Shown piece by piece: positions 48,351 through 60,376 of a DNA stretch of 64,000 nucleotides. The notes below the pieces were generated by a model. That model was not told where the DNA came from. It did no database searches and worked only from the letters and a program-made list of their open reading frames with translations. Each line of letters opens with the position of its first letter. The stretch's first letter is position 1. Position numbers and translations under genes: made by a program. This DNA comes from Hypoxylon rubiginosum. Taxonomy: Eukaryota; Ascomycota; Sordariomycetes; Xylariales; Hypoxylaceae. The stretch is from assembly GCA_902806565.1 (NCBI GenBank), contig CADCXA010000053.1:248001-312000 (forward strand), in the 5' to 3' direction.

Positions 48351-51300
48351 ATGGCAACTGAGATCAATAACGTTGAGGGCTCGGCTGCGGCTCGGCTCCT
48401 TCAAAAACATGCCGAGAACCCTTTGCATGCTACTGTTGAGGATGTTCCCGACGAGGATCTAAAGTCCCCTCCAGCCGTTGATGTTCCTGAAAAGTCTTCC
48501 TGGGGCCAGACCGTCTCTACCAAGGCAGCCGGAAAGCAGCCTGCGCGTGATTCGAATCCTCTTGATACCCAGTCTCATGAGGCTTTCCCTGAGCTTGGTG
48601 TCCCGAAACCGGCTGCCTCAAAGTCCAATTTCTCTCCAATCTGGGGTGGAGCGAAGGGAGGTGCCAATGGCAAGGCTAATGGGACATCGTGGTCGGCTAA
48701 TGGTACACCTCGTGCTTCCACTCCGGCCTCGGGCGTCTCTACTCCTACTGGCGTCCCCCCGTCCATGTCAATACCCGGTCGCAATGTCGAAACGGTCGTC
48801 TTGGAGTCGCAGTATATTCTACCTCGTAACCAGCTCAAGCGTCCCATCCCTGATATCGTGAAGGATATCAATCGCAAATCGCGTGCTGTGATCTCGATGG
48901 TTCCTGCTCCTAGTGGCCACCTCAAATTTGAAGCAACGGGTCCGCAGGATAAGGCTCAGCAGGCCCTTCGAGATTTGGTTCAGCAAATTGGGAGCAAGGT
49001 GAGTAACCGTCAAGCCGTCAAGCCACCTCCTAAGCTCTAGACCTTGACTAACCTTTTTCCTTGTTTTTATAGACTACCGTTAGAGTCCCGATCCCGCAAT
49101 CTGCCCGAGCCCATATCATTGGAAAGCAAGGATCTACCATCAGATCAATCCAAGAGAAGTCCGGCGCTAGGATTCAGTTGCCAAAGCCCGATGAGAGCGT
49201 AGGCATTTTGGACGACGATGACGATGCTATCATCGATGTGATTGTCGAGGGCAATGCAATCTCGGCTGCCTTAGCTCGCAACGAGATCAACAAGATCGTG
49301 GGAGAACGATCTGCGAATGTCAATACAAAGCTGAAGTCTATTCCGGCCGAATTCTACCCCTTCATTGCCGGTCCTAACAACCAGCTCGCTTCGGCTTTGG
49401 AAGCTGAGCATGGAGTGCAGGTTCGCGTACCGCCCCATCAGCCCTGGTCTGCGTCGATTCCCCAGGTGCCAGCAACTGGACAGAGGCCCGCGTTTTCTGC
49501 TCCTACCAATGACAACTACATCCAGCTTGGTGGTGACCGTGCTGCGGTTCAGTCAGCACGAGCGGCCATCGAGCAGCAAGTGCAAGAGCTTCAAAACCAA
49601 TTGCTCCTGGAGCAGGTGGACATTCGCCAAGGCAGCCATCAATTCATCATTGGTGATAGGGGTATTCCTAACGAAGACTTCTTCGCTGATACGAACTGTG
49701 TTGTCATTTTGCCTAGCACACCCGGGGTTGATACCATTACCGTTATCGGCCGAGCCGATGATGTGAATGTCGGACTGGAAAAGGCCATGGATCTAGCCAC
49801 TCAGGTGCACACCTCCGTCTTCGATGTGTCGAGGCATCACAAGATTGCCCCAGGTGGCGCTCCGACGTATTCTCGAGACATCTCCCGGTACCTCCGTCAA
49901 AGAAATGAAATCGAGCGCCTAGAAAAGCTCTATCAAATCCATATTAACACGCCTTTCTCCGAGGGCATAGTTAGCCCCTGGGAATTATACGCAAGAAAGG
50001 GCAAGAACGCAATTAAAGCGCAAAAGGAAATGAGCTCCATTATAAACAGTCATCCTCCTTCTCGGCTGGCGACTGTTCCTGTTGACCCGTTCTTCCACTC
50101 CTACCTTAGGAGCGACGTGCGACCTACAGTCCAAAATGACTTTGGTGTCAATCTGATCGTACCGGACGTTGCTGAAGGCGACCTTCCAGTACTTTTAGTC
50201 TACGAAGGCGCAACTGCTCCTGAGGAGGCATACAATGTACCCCAACAGGCCCCGACTGCCAACGAGCTCGAGCAGTTCCAGCGAGGGCTCTCCGATGCTC
50301 GCAAGCACATTCTTGACATACTTAGTCACCAAGAGCAAATCAGCACAGAGACCCTGGAAGTGCCTAATAAGTAAGTATCTTTACAACCCGCTCTAAAACG
50401 ACGTAGGAGGCTTATAAATACTTTAGGTATCAGGACAAGCTGCGGAGATTCATTAAGAAGGAGCAGGATGCGACGACTCGCGCTGCTGGTGATATTCCCG
50501 TCCGTGTTAGCGTGAAAGGCACCACTGTTACCTTCCGAGGACCTACTTCCAACGTGGAATCACTCTCGAAGAAGGCTGCCGCTTTCGTCGAACAGGAGAA
50601 GGAAGATGAAAAAGAGCGTGGTTTCACTTTGAAGTTTGACTTCCCGCAGAAGTTCGCTCACCATCTCATCGGAAAAGGCGGCAGCCATATCAACGAATTG
50701 CGCGAGAAGTTCGATGTAGACATTCAAGTTCAGAATGGGGAGGTTGAACTTAAGGGTCCCAAGGCGAAGAGTGAACGAGCAAAGGCTCACATCGCTAGTC
50801 TTGCTCGCCAATGGGCAGACGAGACCAGCCATACATTGAAGATCGAACCAAAGTACCACCGAGAGCTGATTGGTGCCCAAGGTGGTCAGATCCACCGCCT
50901 ACAGAACCGATACGGCGTCCACATCAACTTCCCTAAAACCGCAAAGTCTGGCAGGGATGACGAGTCTGTTGCCGATGCTGCAAGCGAAGCTGGGAAGCCT
51001 CGACGGCAGCAAGGCCCTGACGAAGTTACGATCCGGGGTCCTAAAAAGGGCGCAGACGAATCTCGTGACGAGATATTCTCACTGTACCAATACCTCAAAG
51101 ACAACTCGTTCACATCTTTGGTAGCCGTCCAGCAGAAGCAACTTCCGTCACTGATCGGTTCTGGTGGCGCTGGTATGGACGAGCTTCGACAGATCACGGG
51201 GGCGAAAATTGATATTCCTAACGACCGGAACGAGGCTCCAGGCGCAACAGTGGAAATCCAGATCAAGGGCACCAAGACCCAGGTTGCGGCAGCTAAGAAA

Positions 51301-52429
51301 ATCATCGAAGAAAAGAAGGCTGTCTTCGACGAGACGGTCACGAAGACGGTAGAAGTGGAGAGGAAGTGGCATAAGAACTTGATCGGACCTGGTGGTACGT
51401 ATACCTGACTTTTCTAACCTGACTTTTCTAAAGGCGCTCGTCGGAAAATTCTAATAACAAATAGGTTCGACTCTGCGCGACATTGTAATTAAAGCTGGTG
51501 GCCCCGAGGACAGGCGGCTTCAAGCTCGAACCATCCAGTTCCCCAAACAAGATGCGGACGGCAATTCCATCAGGATCGAGGGTCGACAGGACGTTGTTGA
51601 CAAGATCATTGCTAGTATCAATGGTCTAGTATCAGAGCGTGAGAGCCAAGTCACGGATACCGTTGAGGTGCCTGTCGAGAAGCACCGGTCGTTGATTGGT
51701 CGAGGTGGAGAGGCAAAACGCCAGCTCGAGTCTCAGTTCGGCGTCTCTATCGATATTCCGCGACAGGGGAGCGGCTTGACCGGTGTGAAGCTGGTTGGTC
51801 AGCCTGCTAACGTCGAAAAGGCCAAGGAACACTTATTGTCGATCAGTAAGGAACGACAGGGGGAGACGATTCAGATCCCTCGCAAATACCACCAAGCTAT
51901 TTCGGAGAATGGTCAGTTCTTCCGGAAGCTCAGAAACGAGCATAAAGTGACTGTGGACCACGCCGGCCATGCTGTCCCATCGAAAGTCCAGCCGAGCGCG
52001 ACACGATTCAGCAATGGTGCCCTTCCTCTCATTACGGATGACGCCGAGTCAGCTGCGGATGCTCACTCGTGGACCACCGTTGACACGGCCTCGGCCGAGG
52101 AAGGCGAGATTCCGTGGGTGCTGAGGGGTAACCCGGAGAACATTGAGAAGGCGAAGAAGGCCATCATGACAGCTCTCGAACAAGCCCAGAAGATTACCAC
52201 GATCGGCTATCTTATTCTCCCGGACCCGTCCACGTACCGCCACGTCATCGGTCAAGGCGGGTCCAAGGTCAACTCAATTCGCAAGCAGAGCGGTTGCAAG
52301 ATCAATGTTCCTCGTGACCAAGCCAGAGACGAGGCTATCGAGGTCCAGGGCTCTAAGGAAGGCTGCGAGAAGGCCAAGGAGCTCATACTCCAGGCCGTAC
52401 GTGACGGACAAGCCGGAAGACGAGATTAG
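48351..52429 (+). CDS. SCP160: Multi-KH RNA-binding protein SCP160/vigilin
   Basis: Polysome- and ER-associated RNA-binding protein with many KH domains (vigilin in animals, Scp160 in yeast), involved in translation and mRNA handling. Exons: 48351-48998, 49073-50370, 50427-51394, 51465-52429; 1,292 residues, typical length. After a disordered N-terminus with a SHEAFPELG motif, GxxG loops of successive KH domains are visible: IIGKQGS, HLIGKGGS, ELIGAQGG, SLIGSGGA, NLIGPGGS (split by intron 3), SLIGRGGE and HVIGQGGS. Several degenerate KH copies (FIAGPNN, IIGDRGI, ISENGQF) bring the total to about ten. The gene is divergent from STE20 and tail to tail with RSC9. A long T/C-rich leader precedes the ATG. 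Intron 3 carries an exact 14-bp tandem duplication around its branch-point-like sequence. Confidence 0.95.
51403..51430 (+). repeat. 14-bp tandem duplication inside SCP160 intron 3
   Basis: Two exact adjacent copies of ACCTGACTTTTCTA in a 70-bp intron, each containing a CTGAC element. A further CTAAT lies nearer the acceptor. Confidence 0.9.
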
Positions 52430-53178
52430 AAGTCTCGGCACGGCCGTCTGGCGTCTCCTGTTCCTGTGGGGTCCCCATGGTAATCTGAGTCCTATTATTA
52501 TAGGGCTTCTCTTGGGGCGATGTACAAGATGCAATCGATTGGACGAACGCCTGCCTATTGCAGTATTTGTAAAAAAAATAACAGTAATTAAAAAGGGGTA
52601 GCAGGAATAAATAAAAATTGATATGAGAACTTGACCTTCATACCTGATTTCAATTTTAAGGACTGCAAGATAATGTGCCTTTGTACCTAGGTAGATATGT
52701 TGATTGCTGATGATATTTGACTGCCTATTACTCGGTTATATATCACAGCTTTAGCAACATCCAAAATAAAAGGCAGCAGAACTAGCTGTACTGATTATAT
52801 CCCAGACACGAAGCCTAGGCCACGTCTTGTAAACGGCATGTAAAAAGCTATGGTTGCAATAGTCTGACAATGATAATACAGCTAAGCAGTTAGACAGCGA
52901 GCCTTGCGAATCCGACAATTAAGCACATACATAGAAAGTCGCCAATGATAATTTTTGATCTTGTCCCCCGCTCTGTTCCAGTTCAACCGATTCCCAAACG
53001 CCTGGGTATTTTAATCCTATACATGAAGAGTGCCTCACCGGCGACGTCGATCGATCCGAGTCAGTAACCCTTCCACACTCATCACATCTGGTCTTGACCT
53101 ATGCCCTTTCAACATTTGCCTCGTCGCTGCATTGTTGCCGTGCAGTAAGAAATGCGAATGAGATCCAGTAGACAGGTC
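52430..53178. other. Intergenic between SCP160 and RSC9 3' ends
   Basis: 750 bp, A/T-rich, with one exact TACCTAGGTA at 52684-52693. No gene seen. It probably carries both polyadenylation regions. Confidence 0.5.
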
Positions 53179-56100
53179 TCAAAATAGGGCCTTATAGTCA
53201 TCTTGCACTAGATGTAGAAGTGAAGTGATATAGTCGGCCTAGGAAACATGTGTTAGTCAATGATTCCGACCAACGAAAAATAGGTCTGTCTGGAATTATG
53301 GACCCTACGCCAACAGTAGGGGAATAGGAGATGAGGAAAGAGAAGAAGAAAAAGCGTACCATTGCCCTGTTCTCCGTCATGACCTCGAATAGGCGGGCCA
53401 TGACAGGGCGGAACAACTTTTCGTTCCACCCGCCGCCCTCGCCACCCATCTCATGCTTCTTGAGCAATTGCTCCTCAGACTCCGTCTTGACCACATTACG
53501 AGCGATGTTGCGCAGTACCAACACGGCGCTTAAGGGGATACCGGCCGCCTGCTCCATCTTGGGGTTCCGTTCGTCCCGCGTCACGATGGTCTGCTCCCAG
53601 CTAAGGCTCATAGTCTTCGCTGGGGTGATGTACGCTCTACGCTGCCGCTTGGCCGACGAGTCTGTTGATCCCTCGCTGAGCGGGCGCTTTTGCGGGGCAG
53701 GGAAGTGAGTCTTGATGTGGCGCGTCAGTTCCGATAACTTCATCTGCGCCGGCTGTCGATACTTGAGACAACTCTCCCAATCACAAGACGCCTTGACTTC
53801 TTTATTCTCAATCTTGCCGTTTTCGCCTACGGTGATACCTAGATGGGCCACCAAGACGTGATGCCACATCTTCTCGCCCCCCAAGAAGAATTGGTTACAC
53901 TTCTTCATGTACGGGCCCTTGGCTATCATCCATCGACAAGGGGAGTATTCGTCCTTCCTCTCAGGATCGATCGGCAAAGTTCGTGCTCGGATACCTTCTA
54001 TTATGAACAGATCTGGCTGCTCGGAGCGCTGGCTCCTGATAATCTGCGCCCGAGCTTTAGAGAATACATGACTAACATTCCTAATGAAGTCAGCCGCGCT
54101 AAGCACGTTTCTCGAACCACCAGCCAGGGCTCCGAAAGAGCTCTGGTAAGCTTGCCATATGGCAATCTGCGTGATGTGCGATTCGGAGTCTTCCTCGAAT
54201 AGACTCTGAAGCCATTTGAAGCACCTTTGAGGTTCGTCCGTTTTCGTCAGTTCTTCCTGGAGATCCGGAGGTAGAGCCGCCACTTCTTCCGAAGCCGGCG
54301 CCTTTCGTTCCGGCTCAAGTACCCTGTCCTCCTTCACTCGCTTGGCGCCGTGCGCGAGGAGTCGGACAAGATGCGGTACGACGTGCTCCATATTCACGGC
54401 CTTCAACAGGAATTCGACATTGGCCACGACTGCCGTGTATTGGTAAAGGAAATCTAGGCATGCATCCATGAGTTCCTCGTCATTAAGTAGAAGCCAGTTT
54501 ATTATGTTCTGCAGGACAACAGCCGGGACGTTCTGCAACTTATTCGTCGCCTCCAGGTTCATCGATATTCGGCTGATAGCGCGAAGGGAAGTCAGTATTG
54601 TACCTCGATCCGTCGAATATAACTGCAATAGCAGGGTCTGATATAGCGGGTCGCTAGAATCAAGCATGAGCCAGGGCGTGAGCTGCTCGGCAGTGTCCAA
54701 AGCGAAATGTTTGATCTCGACAAGCATTTCTAGATCTGGGAGGCGCAGAATGATGCAGAGTAAATCCTTCAGGGGATACACGTCTGCCATGTAGATAGCG
54801 TTCTCCACCAACATGACCATATTGCGAATAGTCAAGACAGCTTCAGTAATTCGCAAAAGCCGGTCGCTAAATTCAGCGGGTTGCATGTGGTCAAGGACCG
54901 GCTTGGGCTTGAGATTGCCGATTCGGTCCAGGATATCGCTTGTGCCGTTCAGCCCATCAAGGATTGCGATGTCCGAGTTGTCCGACTCGCTCGAGTGAGA
55001 AACTTGGTCGTTCATGTAGGAAATTTGCCAGTCGATACCGAAAAACAAGCCACTGATTTCCAGAGCCTTCTCAATCAGGCCTTCAGCCAATCCAAGAAAC
55101 GATTCGAACTTATACTTATCACCGCGTTCGAATGATATCTTGACAAGGTGGTTAAGTGCGAACGATTGTTCGGCAGGGATACCCGAACGGAGGGCTTGGA
55201 GACAACGCATATAGATGTTGGGCCCTTCAAAACCAATACCGGGAATGGCTGGTCGAAGGAAGACCTGGGTGTCAGAGATGCTAGCAGCAATTCGTAACTG
55301 ACGTTGCCGCTTGGCAAACTCTACCGGATTGTTTCCCGGGGTATTCACGGGGCGTAGAGGGACGGATATCGGAGGCCGGGGCTCAAAAGGCTCCAGTAAG
55401 CGTGATGCAGTCTCCGGGTTTGTGGGGGTAAAGGTGCTTGATGCACCTCGGAGGGCCGCTTGCTGAGCCTGTATCAGATGAAGAGGATTATTGGGGTTGT
55501 GATGCTGGGGGAGGTGATGATTAGCGGGCTGGGTATGAGGAGGGTGGGAATTCTGTGATGGCGTGGTGGAGGCCGGGGTGGCATGCTGCGAGGTTTGTCT
55601 AGGCTGGCGACTGGGACCAGTCTCGGGCTGAAATGGGACTCGCTGAGGCGGAGCTTCGCGAAGACGGCCGGAAGCTCTATTTCCGGAAACTGGAGTGCTC
55701 TCACCGGGACGCTCATCTCGACCGGGGGTCTCCACACCGGGGCGACTGGAGGACAACTTGAAGTTCTCGGCAGTGCGAGTCAGGACGGGACCATGCTTGC
55801 TGGCGCACGACTGCTGCTCGAGAATCTCTTTGGGCGGGGGGTCCCGACCGTATTGGTCTTGGATCCAGTAGGCCGCGAGGTACCGATAAAAGTCCTGCTT
55901 CAGTTGAAACGAGAGCTGCCCTATACCCTTGTTATCAATATGATGCATGCCCAGCTCGGCAGCGAGAACACCCCAGGCCTTCTGAACTCTGTTAAGTTCA
56001 TCATAGCCTCCTTTCGCAATGACGGCCTTGTAGAGCTTAAGCAGATCTACGTTTACGTGGCCGTGCATAGTAGGGAGTCGCGGCTCGGGCTCGAGCGATG

Positions 56101-56215
56101 TACCGCGTTTGTCGTGAAAAGCCTGCAGCTTCTGGATGAATTCGACATACTCGGGAGTGCGATCGATCTCGTGGATGTAGAGATCCTTATTCCCAGGACC
56201 GCGGCCTGGAGCCAT
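53179..56215 (-). CDS. RSC9: Chromatin remodelling subunit RSC9 (ARID2-like)
   Basis: Subunit of the RSC/PBAF-type SWI/SNF nucleosome remodeller in the nucleus. Exons 56215-53360 and 53238-53179 (intron 121 bp), 971 residues. The ARID DNA-binding domain is at about 10-110: YVEFIQKLQAFHDKRG, then NVDLLKLYKAVIAKGGYDEL and FYRYLAAYW. A Pro/Gln/His-rich linker follows, then an armadillo-like helical region (about 280-640), a conserved CRWM..K segment with basic residues reminiscent of the RFX-like part of ARID2, and a C2H2-type zinc finger (CDWESC with ELTRHIKTH). The small second exon adds ADYITSLLHLVQDD and the stop. The start is the ATG of MAPGRGPGNKD rather than an upstream in-frame GTG. RSC9 is tail to tail with SCP160. 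Confidence 0.92.
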
Positions 56216-58117
56216 TACGTCTTGACAGGGAGGCAATTGCCGTCGGGAATATGGCACAGAATTGCAATGGCTAAGGATGAAGGCAGAGCATTACCCTCAA
56301 GGTTTGCGCGTATCGCTCGACGAGGGACGGAGGACGGAGGACGGAGGACAGACGATGAAGGGAAGTCTATCGACGGCGCTAGGCGACCGGGACTGAAACG
56401 CACCTGTTGTCTGAATACAGGCGTGCGGACCGTTGATTAGTCGCAATGTTGGTATCGACACGACAAGTAATGCGGGGCCGAGAAAGGGTAATCCGAAGGT
56501 AAAGTAAGATTGGGGTACGATGCTGCGAGAAAGCTTGTTACGGTCGTTACTGTGGTCTGTGGTCTGTGGTCGGTGATTTAAGAAGATTCGCGCCAAGTAG
56601 ATCGAGTCGGAAGCGTGTTAGACGCCTGCAGCACTAAAAAAACAGGCGGGTGGCCCGTGCATTTGCTGTATGTATTCACGCTAGCAGCCTACATGCATGT
56701 GGGTACCCTCCTAGGTCAGCCTACATTGTAGATAAACATATGTATTCTGTTACTGGGGGTTTCAATATATACAGTATATATGCATTTTTCGAAGTATATC
56801 CCCCTAAAGTCACCAAAGTCACCCCCCTCGGTAGTGAAGGGCGATGGTATAACAAACTCACGCTTTGATCCTACTGCCAAGCTCGGGTGTCGAATCTAAT
56901 GGACCTAACCCATTCGTCTCAGGCTAAACCTGAACTTAATAGTGTACTGTGTAATAGCAGGGTTGATTCCGAGTTGCTCGTAGGTACTATGTACTACGTA
57001 ACTGTCTAAAGTTTTGTTAAAGCTCTATCACAACTCTTCATATAACTAGTGGCTGGAAAGATGGTGGGATGGCAAGTACATAACATAGCTAGCACATAGG
57101 CAGCAAGCAGTCAAATAACGGCAGAACCCTAGTAAGGCCGTATATCTACCCATCCTGCCCATGTAAGTCTAATCCGAGAGGATTGTTGAAAGTTCACCGT
57201 GTGATACAGTATGTATGGATAGACCAAGCTAACTGTCCAGCCCTATGGTGCAATATCAACCCAATCTTCAGTTACAAGTATACAGTACATATACTTGCTA
57301 CGCAATTTACAAGATCAGACAGACTTGGTCGGCAGGTAGATACAGTTTAGGATACCTAAACGATGTATCTAGGTACGCATACGCATACGTCTGGCATAAC
57401 GTATGCCGTGTTCTTGAAGGTTTCGAGAGTCATTGGTACTTGGCTATGTACCTACACGTGGATGTCGTATTGTAAGAGTCGAAGGCTATTTCTCTCTTCA
57501 TTAGGTATGTACCTAGGTAGTTACTGCCGTTAGCGGGTTTTTATAACTTCACCGTAGCTTTCCTACCATTTCAGTGCGTTTCTTACTCGGTGCAAGTACG
57601 GAGAAAGTTACGAGTAGAGACTAAAGGGAGGCAAGTGCGTTACTTGTAACTTGAACGTGGGAAAGAAGTGGTACGTGTAAACCTTCTCTCTTTCCCCCAG
57701 CCCTTCTACTTAATCCCAATTCTTCTATTTTCTCCCAGTCCTTCTATTTTCTCCCAGTCCTTCTACTTTCTCCCAGTCCTTCTACATTCTCCCAGTTCTT
57801 CCATCTTATCCCCACCTTCCACCAGACAGTTTCCTACATCTGAACATTTCAACAACTCCCATTTCATATATCGGACTCTCAAGTTAATCTCCCAACTTGG
57901 CAACTACATGTTCTAAAACCTCGACTTGGATTTCACAGCTTTTGAGGGTTTCATTACATATTTCTTAATTCCCTAACAGCCTCAACATCTGACTGGTCAC
58001 CGTAACAGATACAAGTCAGTATCAGATCAGTTTACCATTTATATTACCAAGTCACATCTCTTCATATTCGGCATCTTCCTTAATCTCTTCTTTATTATAC
58101 CCCATTTCCTGTTCAAG
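56216..58117. other. Intergenic, divergent promoters
   Basis: 1.9 kb between RSC9 and the gene at 58118. Contains a short GACGGAG array (56325-56350), an exact TACCTAGGTA at 57510-57519 and a 19-bp minisatellite at 57703-57816. No supported gene. The short frames near 56650-57475 are random. Confidence 0.5.
57703..57816. repeat. 19-bp minisatellite (CTTCTATTTTCTCCCAGTC)
   Basis: Five consecutive 19-bp units (57703, 57722, 57741, 57760, 57779) plus a degenerate sixth. The inner units differ at one to three positions. It is pyrimidine-rich on the plus strand and sits about 300 bp upstream of the start codon at 58118, where fungal promoters often have T/C-rich sequence. Confidence 0.9.
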
Positions 58118-59803
58118 ATGTTTAACCCTTCAGATCGTCGCTTCTTAGATGATCTGAATGGGAAACGAGGCTGCCTCGTATCAGCCCAAGCAGCTTCGCA
58201 GTTCCAGATAATGGCATTCCCGAGAGAAAGCTATCCAGTCTTAGGCCAAGGATATACACAGCCTCAGATGATGGGATCAATACCAAACCCAGTATACTCG
58301 CCACCTCAGACGATAGGACCAGCCCCCGGCCCGGGGCATTTGCAGCCCCAGGCGATGATGTCCCTTCCCCCGAGAACCCCTAATATGCAGCTGGGACGCA
58401 CTCATACCTGGCATCCAGATGTACACGGTCAGCAACCCGCTGTTCCCTTGGTATCGGCCGCTCAGGATTTTTCAGCAGCAACCCTATCACCCATGTCGGC
58501 GGCTGCTTCGGCGCCCTTTTCGGAATATCCTGCCTATTCTCAGTCAAGATTATTTCCCCTATCTCCTATGACGACGCCGAATATTATACCGGCAACTCTC
58601 CCTTGGACAGTGCCAACAAATACAGCCACAATTACACCTGAAAACACACCTCCGTCTTTGTCGGTATCGTTCCCGTCAGTAGTTACAACAACGTTTCCGA
58701 CAACGTTTCCAGGACATGAGCCTCTGGCACGTATGCCAGCAGCGCAAGGGTATCTTCCCCAGCAACCAAAGGCCCAGGAATTCCGACGCCATCCACATTC
58801 CCCTGCTATGCCCATGAGGATGCACCGCCTTGCCATGAACGACACAACCGGGCATCTTACGCCCAGTCCCCCATCTCAGCAGGTGCCAAATAGAGCCCAC
58901 TCGGTCCCCAACAACCACCCCCAAGGCGCGGCCGCGGAGTATTTTGACAGCTCTGCTCAGCAACCACGAGCAGCGACGTCTGTAGAGGGACGTAGTCATG
59001 TCATGGCAGATATCTCGCCACAGCCAAAGGAACAGCCATCGCGACGTGGGAAGCCTGCGGCTAAAAAACGGCCTGTTGCCAGACGTGGATCCCGGAAACC
59101 ACCGCCGGCCAGCACTGGGGCGAAAGAAAGCGGCCCCAGTGCATCTAGCCCAGCTGTGGTCACTCCTGTGGTCACCTCTGTGGCGAGCACGTCAGCCGGA
59201 CGTCAGAAACGAGCAGCTGAAGAAGATGCTGAGGACCCTCGCCCTCAGAAACGAGCAGCTGAAGAGGATGCTACGGACCCTCCCCCTCAGAAGCGCGCCC
59301 AAATCGAGCGCCCACAAACTGAGGGAGACCAGAGCCAGCCCCAAGCTGCCGCCACCCAAGAGGATGGAGCAGACGGCTCTGCTATACCGGTAGGGAACGA
59401 AGACATGGAATGGATGCGACAGTTCGTTGACCTTGACAAGCTCTTTGCCGATTTCGCCATCCCCGATAGTGCTGGCACAGCCGAAGATTCGCGACGACCC
59501 GAAGAAGGCCCTCTCGAGACCCAAGGAGTCGCCGAGGCGCCTACAACCTTGGAGGAGGAGGTGGCCCAACGGCATGCGATGGGGTCGACCTCGGACTATT
59601 TCGACTGGGGCATCAGGGGAAACAGCCGCCTTTCCTTGGAGGATTTCCTCAACAACGTGGTGGCTGGCATGGTGAACGACACGGGTGTTAACATGCGCCA
59701 GATCATCAAATGGGTCTACCTCGATGACGACCTGAATGGTGGTATAGAGAAGCTACGGGCTATGTACCCACAAGAGTGGTGGAATGTGTTCAAACATTTT
59801 TAG
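58118..59803 (+). CDS. Unrecognised disordered, probably nuclear protein, 561 aa
   Basis: Single uninterrupted frame of 561 residues with no family I recognise. Residues 30-290 are rich in Pro, Ser, Gln and Thr and look disordered. A strongly basic segment follows (RRGKPAAKKRPVARRGSRKP, about 308-327), likely a nuclear localisation or DNA-contact stretch. Next is a short tandem repeat QKRAAEEDAEDPRP / QKRAAEEDATDPPP / QKRA. An acidic region and a probably helical C-terminus come last: MEWMRQFVDLDKLFADFAIP, SDYFDWG, LEDFLNNVVAGMV and EWWNVF. The composition (activation-like N-terminus, basic hinge, acidic helices) would suit a transcription-related factor, but that is inference. The start is the first ATG; an internal ATG at residue 32 is an alternative. 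Confidence 0.65.
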   Translation: MFNPSDRRFLDDLNGKRGCLVSAQAASQFQIMAFPRESYPVLGQGYTQPQMMGSIPNPVYSPPQTIGPAPGPGHLQPQAMMSLPPRTPNMQLGRTHTWHPDVHGQQPAVPLVSAAQDFSAATLSPMSAAASAPFSEYPAYSQSRLFPLSPMTTPNIIPATLPWTVPTNTATITPENTPPSLSVSFPSVVTTTFPTTFPGHEPLARMPAAQGYLPQQPKAQEFRRHPHSPAMPMRMHRLAMNDTTGHLTPSPPSQQVPNRAHSVPNNHPQGAAAEYFDSSAQQPRAATSVEGRSHVMADISPQPKEQPSRRGKPAAKKRPVARRGSRKPPPASTGAKESGPSASSPAVVTPVVTSVASTSAGRQKRAAEEDAEDPRPQKRAAEEDATDPPPQKRAQIERPQTEGDQSQPQAAATQEDGADGSAIPVGNEDMEWMRQFVDLDKLFADFAIPDSAGTAEDSRRPEEGPLETQGVAEAPTTLEEEVAQRHAMGSTSDYFDWGIRGNSRLSLEDFLNNVVAGMVNDTGVNMRQIIKWVYLDDDLNGGIEKLRAMYPQEWWNVFKHF

Positions 59804-60376
59804 TCATTCTTTTTGTTCTTTTTGCAGCTCCCTGGATAGCGAGCTAGCGATAAATCAGCGGTTGAGAGAAGGGGAACGAAACTAGTAGTACGGATAGCGA
59901 GTAGCTTAAGATCATCGTACGGTATTAATTCGAGAAGGAATATGGTTACATTGCTACTACCTATATCTTTTATGTCAGCTGTGCTTTCACGCGTGAGACC
60001 TCTGTTTGCATTTCGATTCGTAGTATCGATGACCACCTTAGTCGTCGTCGTGTTGGATCTTACCTGTTATGTCGACTTTTTGTACAGATAAACTCTCTTC
60101 AGAAGTCGAGCCGCAAAGGTATTAAGCCATGTCGTGTAAATATGAATTAAACCTGCTTAACGCCTAAAGCCTAACGAGGAACATAATACGCCAAGCCGAT
60201 GCGATCAGCATTACCAGTGATGGGATACGATCCGAACCTTTTCCCTCTACCGACAGCAAATCTTTTAGCCCCTTTTCATGCTACCCCGCGTATCGTGTAC
60301 GATTAACCCTAGGTACCTGTACCTTACCTGCTTACCGTCCCAGCACCGGCCCGTATACGATTTCAATCGCGCCCCG
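59804..60376. other. Intergenic between convergent genes
   Basis: 570 bp between two 3' ends, A/T-rich with several TAAA and TATG elements that could serve in polyadenylation. CCTAGG occurs near 60308. No gene seen. Confidence 0.5.

Noticed and set aside
55583..56440. 285-residue plus-strand open frame
   Set aside because: Antisense to the RSC9 ARID exon, which has clear motifs. The plus frame has none.
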